Assembly: GCA_958436175.1 (NCBI GenBank)
Contig: CAUBJF010000003.1
Coordinates: 1 to 64,000 of the forward strand
Length of the DNA: 64,000 nt
Source: an uncultured Muribaculaceae bacterium
GTDB lineage: Bacteria; Bacteroidota; Bacteroidia; Bacteroidales; Muribaculaceae
Reading direction: 5' to 3'
Both the position numbers and the translations under genes were made by a program. Shown in pieces: positions 59,435 to 64,000 of the stretch (positions are counted from its first letter, which is position 1; every line of letters begins with the position of its first letter). Below the pieces are notes generated by a model. That model worked only from the letters and a program-made list of their open reading frames with translations, ran no database searches and was not told where the DNA came from.

Positions 59435-60765
59435 AGGAAATATTTTTCGGCTTTATGGAGAGAACCTCCAAGACAGAACACGAGGACATGGTCTCCTGGC
59501 CGTATGACTGTCATACCTGTGATGAGCTGTCCTTTTCCGTCGCGAATGAGACCGGCAAGGGTCATTTCGCGGGGCAGTTTAAGGTCTTTGACGGCTGTGC
59601 CTGCTATTCTGGCACCCGGTCGCACATCGAGCTCAGCGACTTCGGCATCGGCAAGTGCGAGACACTTCGATGTCGAGGAGTCGGAATCAAGAAGGAGCTG
59701 GAAGATAGTGCTCGAAGCGAGGAGTTTCTTATTGACGACGGTGCCTATGTTCAGGTTTTCGGCCTGAGATATGAACTGTATGTTCTCTACATCCGCGACA
59801 GTCTTTTTTATGCCTAATTCTTTTGCGGTAAGGCATGTGAATATGTTCGTCTCGGAGCTGTCGGTCAGAGCCACAAAGGCATCTATATCCGTAATGCCGA
59901 TATCGTTGAGAAGATCGATGTCGCGGGCATCTCCATGTATGATTTCAGCGTTCGGACATTTCTGGGGCAGACGGCGGCAAACTTCTATGTCGCTGTCTAT
60001 TATCATGAATTTGAATTCTGAAGCTCCGAGATTTGCCAGACGTATGGCTATTTTCGACCCCCCCATGATTAGTACTCGCTTGATCTTATGCTCTGTCTTG
60101 CCCGTGAGAGTCAGCAAGTCGTTGATATGGTCACGTGTAGTGGTGAAATAGAGGATGTCGCCGGAAAGCAGATAGTCGTCGCCCCGGGGTATGATGGTCT
60201 CGTGATTGCGTTTGATTGCAGATACGTGGAACTGTCGGTTTGTGAAGGCGAAATCTTTGAGCTTGGTCCCGGCGATGGGGGCGTTGTCGCGCAGCTTGAC
60301 ACCGGCAAGGATAATCTGGCCGTCGTGCAGCTCGAACCAATTGCGTATCCATGACCGCTTTAGCGATGTTATGATCTCTTCTGCGGCTACCTGTTCCGGG
60401 TAGATGAGCCGGTCGACCCCGATATGCTCCACATGCTTGGCATTTTCGGGCTTCATGAAGTCGTAGGAACTGATACGTGCCACTGTGGTGGCTGCGCCGA
60501 GATTTTTTGCGATGGAGCAGGCTACTATGTTGTTGGTTTCGTACGGGGTCACAGCAATGAAGAGATCACAGTCGGCGACACCGGCCTCCCGGAGAGTGGC
60601 GAAGGATGTAGGATTGCCGACTACTGTCATGAGGTTGTAGTTGGCATCCATGACAGCGAGGCGCTCGGCGTTGGCATCGACGAGCATTATGTCCTGTTCC
60701 TCGGCGGAAAGCAGTTTGGCAAGATGTGAGCCTACTTCTCCGGCTCCGGCGATGACGATACGCAT
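59431..60765 (-). CDS. trkA: TrkA, peripheral NAD-binding potassium-transport subunit
   Basis: 444 residues from the ATG at 60765. Two RCK units are present: MRIVIAGAGEVGSHLAKLL at the start and VLIMGGSKIAIRLANLG in the middle. It gates TrkH in response to nucleotides. The start overlaps the end of dxs by 34 bases; the frame could be open further upstream, but that would only read dxs out of frame. Confidence 0.95.
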   Translation of the reverse strand: MRIVIAGAGEVGSHLAKLLSAEEQDIMLVDANAERLAVMDANYNLMTVVGNPTSFATLREAGVADCDLFIAVTPYETNNIVACSIAKNLGAATTVARISSYDFMKPENAKHVEHIGVDRLIYPEQVAAEEIITSLKRSWIRNWFELHDGQIILAGVKLRDNAPIAGTKLKDFAFTNRQFHVSAIKRNHETIIPRGDDYLLSGDILYFTTTRDHINDLLTLTGKTEHKIKRVLIMGGSKIAIRLANLGASEFKFMIIDSDIEVCRRLPQKCPNAEIIHGDARDIDLLNDIGITDIDAFVALTDSSETNIFTCLTAKELGIKKTVADVENIQFISQAENLNIGTVVNKKLLASSTIFQLLLDSDSSTSKCLALADAEVAELDVRPGARIAGTAVKDLKLPREMTLAGLIRDGKGQLITGMTVIRPGDHVLVFCLGGSLHKAEKYFL

Positions 60766-62678
60766 TGTGCTGTCTTTTTTATTGTCTGATAGATAGATTC
60801 TGTGTCGAAACCGCACATCTCCTTTTGCTGCTGGGGTGTGCCCTGGGGTATGAACTTGTCCGGTATGCCGAGGGAGACGACAGTCGTCGCATGCCCATGG
60901 CCGCTCATCCATTCGGCAACGGCACCTCCGAGACCTCCGGCCGCAGTACCGTCTTCTATGGTAATGACAGGACAGCCTTTGGCAGCCACTTCCTCGAGTA
61001 TCGATTCGTCGATAGGCTTGAGGAATATCATGTCGTAGAGCGCTGCGGATATGCCGTCGGCTTCGGCACGACGTATGGCTTCAAGGGCATCGTTGGCGAC
61101 GGTGCCTATTGTGAGTACGGCGACATCCTTTCCGTCGACAAGGCGCTCGCCTCTGCCGATCGGCATGAACTGCATGATGTTCTTCCAGTCGACGAGGCAT
61201 CCCCTGCCTCGCGGATAACGAATGGCGAATGGTCCGTGGTCGCCTTCCTGTGCAGTATAGAGGAGATTGCGCAGAATGTGTTCATTACGGGGTGCGGAGA
61301 TGGTCATACCCGGCACAGTGCGCAGGTAGGCGAGGTCGTAGGCTCCGTGATGTGTCGCCCCGTCTTCGCCCACAAGGCCTGCACGGTCTATGCAGAAGGT
61401 TACGGGCAGGCGCTGCAAGGCGACATCGTGGATGATGTGGTCGTAGGCTCTCTGCAGGAAGCTCGAATAGATGCCGACGAAGGGTTTCATGCCGTCTTTG
61501 GCAAGGCCTCCGGCAAATGTCACTGCATGCCCTTCTGAAATGCCTACATCGAAGACTCGGTCCGGCATCTCCGCCTGCATGGTGGAAATGGACGTGCCGG
61601 AAGGCATGGCAGCCGTGATGGCTACAATATTCTTGTTGTTACGGGCGAGTTCGAGGAGGGTGTTGCCGAAAACATCCTGGTATTTCAACGGCTGGCCGGG
61701 GCGGGCTCTGGCATCAAGACGTTCGCCTGTTGCCGGTACGAAACGTCCCGGGGCATGCCATGAAGCCGGATCGGCTTCGGCCGGGGCGTAGCCTTTGCCT
61801 TTCACCGTCTTAAGATGCAGGATGCGTGGGCCCTCCATGTCGCGTATGTCATTGAGTACACGTACCACCGTCGCTATGTCGTGGCCGTCGAAGGGGCCGA
61901 AATAGCGAATGTTGAGGCCTTCGAAGATGTTCTGCTGCTTGGAGAGGAGCGACTTGAGGCTGTTGTTGAAGCGCAGCAGGGCATCACGTCTTTTTTTGGT
62001 GATGAAACCGAGCTTTTTGAGGATGTTGAACACCTTGTAGCGCAAGTCGTTATAGAGCCGCGAGGTGTTTATATGAGTCAGCTGGTTGTTGAGGGCACCG
62101 ACATTGTTGTCGATACTCATGTCGTTGTCGTTCAGGATGATGAGGAGATTGTTCGGCGTATTGGCAGCGTTGTTGATGCCTTCGAAGGCGAGACCTCCGC
62201 TTATGGAAGCATCGCCTATGACAGCCACGATGTTTCGCATCGGGTCTTCGCCCTTGAGTTGCGAAGCCACCGCCATGCCGAGGGCTGCCGATATGGAATT
62301 TGAGGCATGCCCGGCAGAGAAAGTGTCGTAGGGGCTCTCGTCGGGATTGGGGAATCCGCTGAGACCTCCGAGCTTGCGGTTGCCAGAGAAGGCTTTGCGT
62401 CGGCCTGTAAGTAGTTTATGACCGTATGCCTGATGTCCTACGTCCCAGACGATGCGGTCGTAGGGCGTATTGAAAACGTAATGAAGGGCAACGGTGAGTT
62501 CGACTGCACCGAGGCTTGATGCGAAGTGCCCCGGGTTGTCGGCAAGTGCGTTTATGAGGAAGTCACGTATCTCGGCGCAAACCTGCGGCAGCTGCGATAC
62601 GTCGAGCTTTCGGAGGTCGGCAGGGCTGTCGATGGTTTCGAGTAGACCTTTGCCGCTATCTTGTGATGTCTGACTCAT
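60732..62678 (-). CDS. dxs: 1-deoxy-D-xylulose-5-phosphate synthase
   Basis: 648 residues. DXS joins pyruvate and glyceraldehyde-3-phosphate with thiamine diphosphate, the first step of the MEP pathway (ispG is 50 kb to the left). The ThDP motif GDASISGGLAFEGINNA and the pyrimidine-domain catalytic glutamate in GISEGHAVTFAGG are present. The long, hydrophilic C-terminus reads through the start of trkA. Confidence 0.96.
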   Translation of the reverse strand: MSQTSQDSGKGLLETIDSPADLRKLDVSQLPQVCAEIRDFLINALADNPGHFASSLGAVELTVALHYVFNTPYDRIVWDVGHQAYGHKLLTGRRKAFSGNRKLGGLSGFPNPDESPYDTFSAGHASNSISAALGMAVASQLKGEDPMRNIVAVIGDASISGGLAFEGINNAANTPNNLLIILNDNDMSIDNNVGALNNQLTHINTSRLYNDLRYKVFNILKKLGFITKKRRDALLRFNNSLKSLLSKQQNIFEGLNIRYFGPFDGHDIATVVRVLNDIRDMEGPRILHLKTVKGKGYAPAEADPASWHAPGRFVPATGERLDARARPGQPLKYQDVFGNTLLELARNNKNIVAITAAMPSGTSISTMQAEMPDRVFDVGISEGHAVTFAGGLAKDGMKPFVGIYSSFLQRAYDHIIHDVALQRLPVTFCIDRAGLVGEDGATHHGAYDLAYLRTVPGMTISAPRNEHILRNLLYTAQEGDHGPFAIRYPRGRGCLVDWKNIMQFMPIGRGERLVDGKDVAVLTIGTVANDALEAIRRAEADGISAALYDMIFLKPIDESILEEVAAKGCPVITIEDGTAAGGLGGAVAEWMSGHGHATTVVSLGIPDKFIPQGTPQQQKEMCGFDTESIYQTIKKTAQCVSSSPEPEK

Positions 62679-62842
62679 TTACGGACATATTTTTTATACA
62701 TCGGCACGAATACGATAATAGCTGAAGCTACTATCACAAAAACCAGGTACAGTGTCAGCCGGGCATGCGTGAGGATATAGCCTACAAGGCCGAACCAAAG
62801 TATGCCGAGGATGACGAAACGTATGATGACCGATGTTTTCAT
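62675..62842 (-). CDS. Small two-helix membrane protein upstream of dxs
   Basis: 55 residues from the ATG at 62842: two hydrophobic helices (VIIRFVILGILWFGLVGYIL and LYLVFVIVASAIIVFV) and a basic end. It overlaps dxs by 4 bases. Function unknown. Earlier in-frame starts lie upstream of the promoter and are rejected. Confidence 0.65.
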   Translation of the reverse strand: MKTSVIIRFVILGILWFGLVGYILTHARLTLYLVFVIVASAIIVFVPMYKKYVRK

Positions 62843-62865
62843 GGGAAAATGTTCTGTGTGACTTG

Positions 62866-62896
62866 CAAAGTTACAAAAATATCCCCATAATGCCAA
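62866..62896 (-). promoter_or_regulatory. Promoter of the dxs-trkA-trkH run
   Basis: On the minus strand TTG (62894-62896), a 20-base spacer and TAACTTTG (62866-62873) match the consensus. The first start codon is 24 bases downstream. It begins in the 33-base space after the MINPP-type gene. Confidence 0.72.
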
Positions 62897-62898
62897 TG

Positions 62899-64000
62899 TT
62901 ATTGGGCGTGGAGGGGGACACAATTCATCATGAAGCGCCTGAGCTCTCCCCACGGAAATATGGTGTCGGTGTCGCCCTTGCGCATGGCAACCGGTGTCTC
63001 GTTGAGAAGCACCTGCATGTAGAAGCGGTTGGCGGTGCGGCTTTTGTAGAGTATGAACTGTATGTTGGATGCCATTGGCACAACGTCGAAGTCGCGCCAG
63101 TGCGTGGCTACAGTATCGAAATAGTTTGTGAGATAGTAGCAGCCCGGGATGCGCAGCAGCGAAGCCAGGGGCATGATAGTCTCTGCATGTCCGAATCGCA
63201 GGATGGCACCGACCTGGCTGTCATTATTGTTGATATAGTTATCGGTAGTCTCGATGATGTTCATGACGAGGGCTGCGGCTATGTCCGCGGGTACTTCGGA
63301 AACTGTCGTCGCGGTGCGCTGGAGATACTGCTGTAGGTTGGCACAGCTCCAGAGGGCGTTGGCTTCCGTTTCGGTGAAGAACTCTTTCATGCGTGATTCC
63401 AGTCCCATGGACGAAAGTCCGGCGACGACCTTGTACTCTGTCATGGCCAGTTCTTGCCCATGTTCCCCAAGGTCGAATTTGTCGCCGAGTACACGGCGTA
63501 TAGCCGATGTCGGACAGGCCGATGCAAAATACTCCTCGTAGGCTGGCGCCCACGTCTTGTTGCGTCGGAATTCGAGGTAATCTTCGTCGATATCGAAGGG
63601 TCGCAGGAGGGGGGAGTTGATGCGGCCTGTGCTGGTGGTGAAAGTCAGGTGATTGTTCATCCTGTCGAGCTGATGGGTAAAGGCGTACATGCTCATCATG
63701 GCTCTTGGGGAATAGGACGAGTAGGCCTCGACGACTTTGTCGCCAGAGAAGACTTCGGTATAGTTGTAGAACATACGACCTGCAATAGCCTGCTGTTCGG
63801 CTATGCCGAGGGAATCGAGCGCGCCCCAGCGGTTGGTGCTGAGCATTATGACTTCGTCGGTGAGTTTCAGCAACTTGCGCCCGAGGGGTGTAATAGTGCC
63901 GGTGGAATCGGCCTTGGCGAGTACATCCCGAAGCTTGAGGCAGTTGGCCGAGGACGACGGATAGCGTGCGCCATGGCGTCCTATATGATTGATGAAAACG
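62899..64000 (-). CDS. MINPP-type histidine phosphatase (partial, N-terminus outside window)
   Basis: The frame is open to the window edge (last full codon at 63999), so the start is missing. Both catalytic motifs are present: RHGARYP (63958-63978) and the proton-donor HAE in RFGHAETIMP. HAE rather than HD is the mark of multiple inositol polyphosphate phosphatases, which remove phosphates from phytate; Bacteroides enzymes of this kind are known. The visible part is 366 residues and should be most of the protein. A signal peptide is expected in the missing part. Confidence 0.9.
   Translation of the reverse strand, partial: VFINHIGRHGARYPSSSANCLKLRDVLAKADSTGTITPLGRKLLKLTDEVIMLSTNRWGALDSLGIAEQQAIAGRMFYNYTEVFSGDKVVEAYSSYSPRAMMSMYAFTHQLDRMNNHLTFTTSTGRINSPLLRPFDIDEDYLEFRRNKTWAPAYEEYFASACPTSAIRRVLGDKFDLGEHGQELAMTEYKVVAGLSSMGLESRMKEFFTETEANALWSCANLQQYLQRTATTVSEVPADIAAALVMNIIETTDNYINNNDSQVGAILRFGHAETIMPLASLLRIPGCYYLTNYFDTVATHWRDFDVVPMASNIQFILYKSRTANRFYMQVLLNETPVAMRKGDTDTIFPWGELRRFMMNCVPLHAQ

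Noticed and set aside
57792..59489. A 565-codon frame on the same strand as trkH, in another frame
   Set aside because: The product is an Arg/His-rich low-complexity chain, typical of a shadow of a membrane protein gene. trkH is certain.

Overview
The window looks like a chromosome segment of a gut Bacteroidales bacterium, most likely Muribaculaceae- or Bacteroides-like. The evidence is: promoters of the Bacteroidetes TAnnTTTG type (some with a TTG about 20 bases upstream); an arginine cluster with a Bacteroides-type N-succinylornithine carbamoyltransferase; a long IspG with a central insert; a GH51/GH97 glycosidase pair; a MINPP-type phosphatase; and a DUF3822-rsmD pair. No rRNA, tRNA or CRISPR array was seen.

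Layout. (1) 0.2-5.3 kb: a three-gene restriction cluster with a cytosine-5 methyltransferase, a McrB-like AAA+ motor and a McrC-like PD-(D/E)XK nuclease. This resembles LlaJI/BsuMI restriction-modification systems more than a lone methylation-dependent McrBC. (2) 5.3-14.7 kb, minus strand: GDP-L-fucose synthesis (fcl, gmd), HAD hydrolase, M16 peptidase, ispG, purE, a PAP2-like membrane protein, rpoN and trpS, tightly packed with a promoter upstream of trpS. (3) 14.8-26.8 kb, plus strand: a DUF389 membrane protein, then GNAT-argG-argC-argD-argF'-argB-argE'-argH, a Xer recombinase, hpf and a TlpA-like lipid-envelope/periplasmic thioredoxin. (4) 26.86-42.47 kb: a 15.6-kb mobile element. (5) 42.5-64 kb: vanZ and a degenerate LytM protein, a GadC-like permease, DUF3822-rsmD, groES-groEL, a TIR protein, GH51 and GH97 enzymes, rpsU, and a minus-strand run from a small membrane protein through dxs, trkA, trkH, yraN, aminopeptidase P and a gamma carbonic anhydrase. 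A MINPP-type phosphatase runs off the right edge.

The most interesting object is the mobile element. It has split the 3' end of a vanZ-family gene. The last 19 codons of that gene lie at 26806-26865 and the body lies at 42461-42817, same strand and correct order. Both junctions carry the 7-base core TAGGCTA. Joining the two inner ends gives a near-palindromic attP. The right third holds two tandem tyrosine recombinases, an excisionase-like protein, mobilization proteins and a candidate oriT. The left half holds a Crp/Fnr regulator and an A+T-rich, single-direction train of about 15 small genes with frequent overlaps: short membrane proteins, DUF2019, DUF1877 (YfbM-like), a CPCC zinc-ribbon fusion and a YwqK-like protein. 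These families are typical of immunity genes against interbacterial toxins, but no toxin is present. Several genes share an almost identical ribosome-binding/start region or a common first nine codons, followed by unrelated bodies, as if bodies had been swapped behind a constant head. The whole resembles a mobilizable, recombinase-associated orphan-immunity island.

All statements come from reading the sequence and from memory of protein families. No database search or structure prediction was run.
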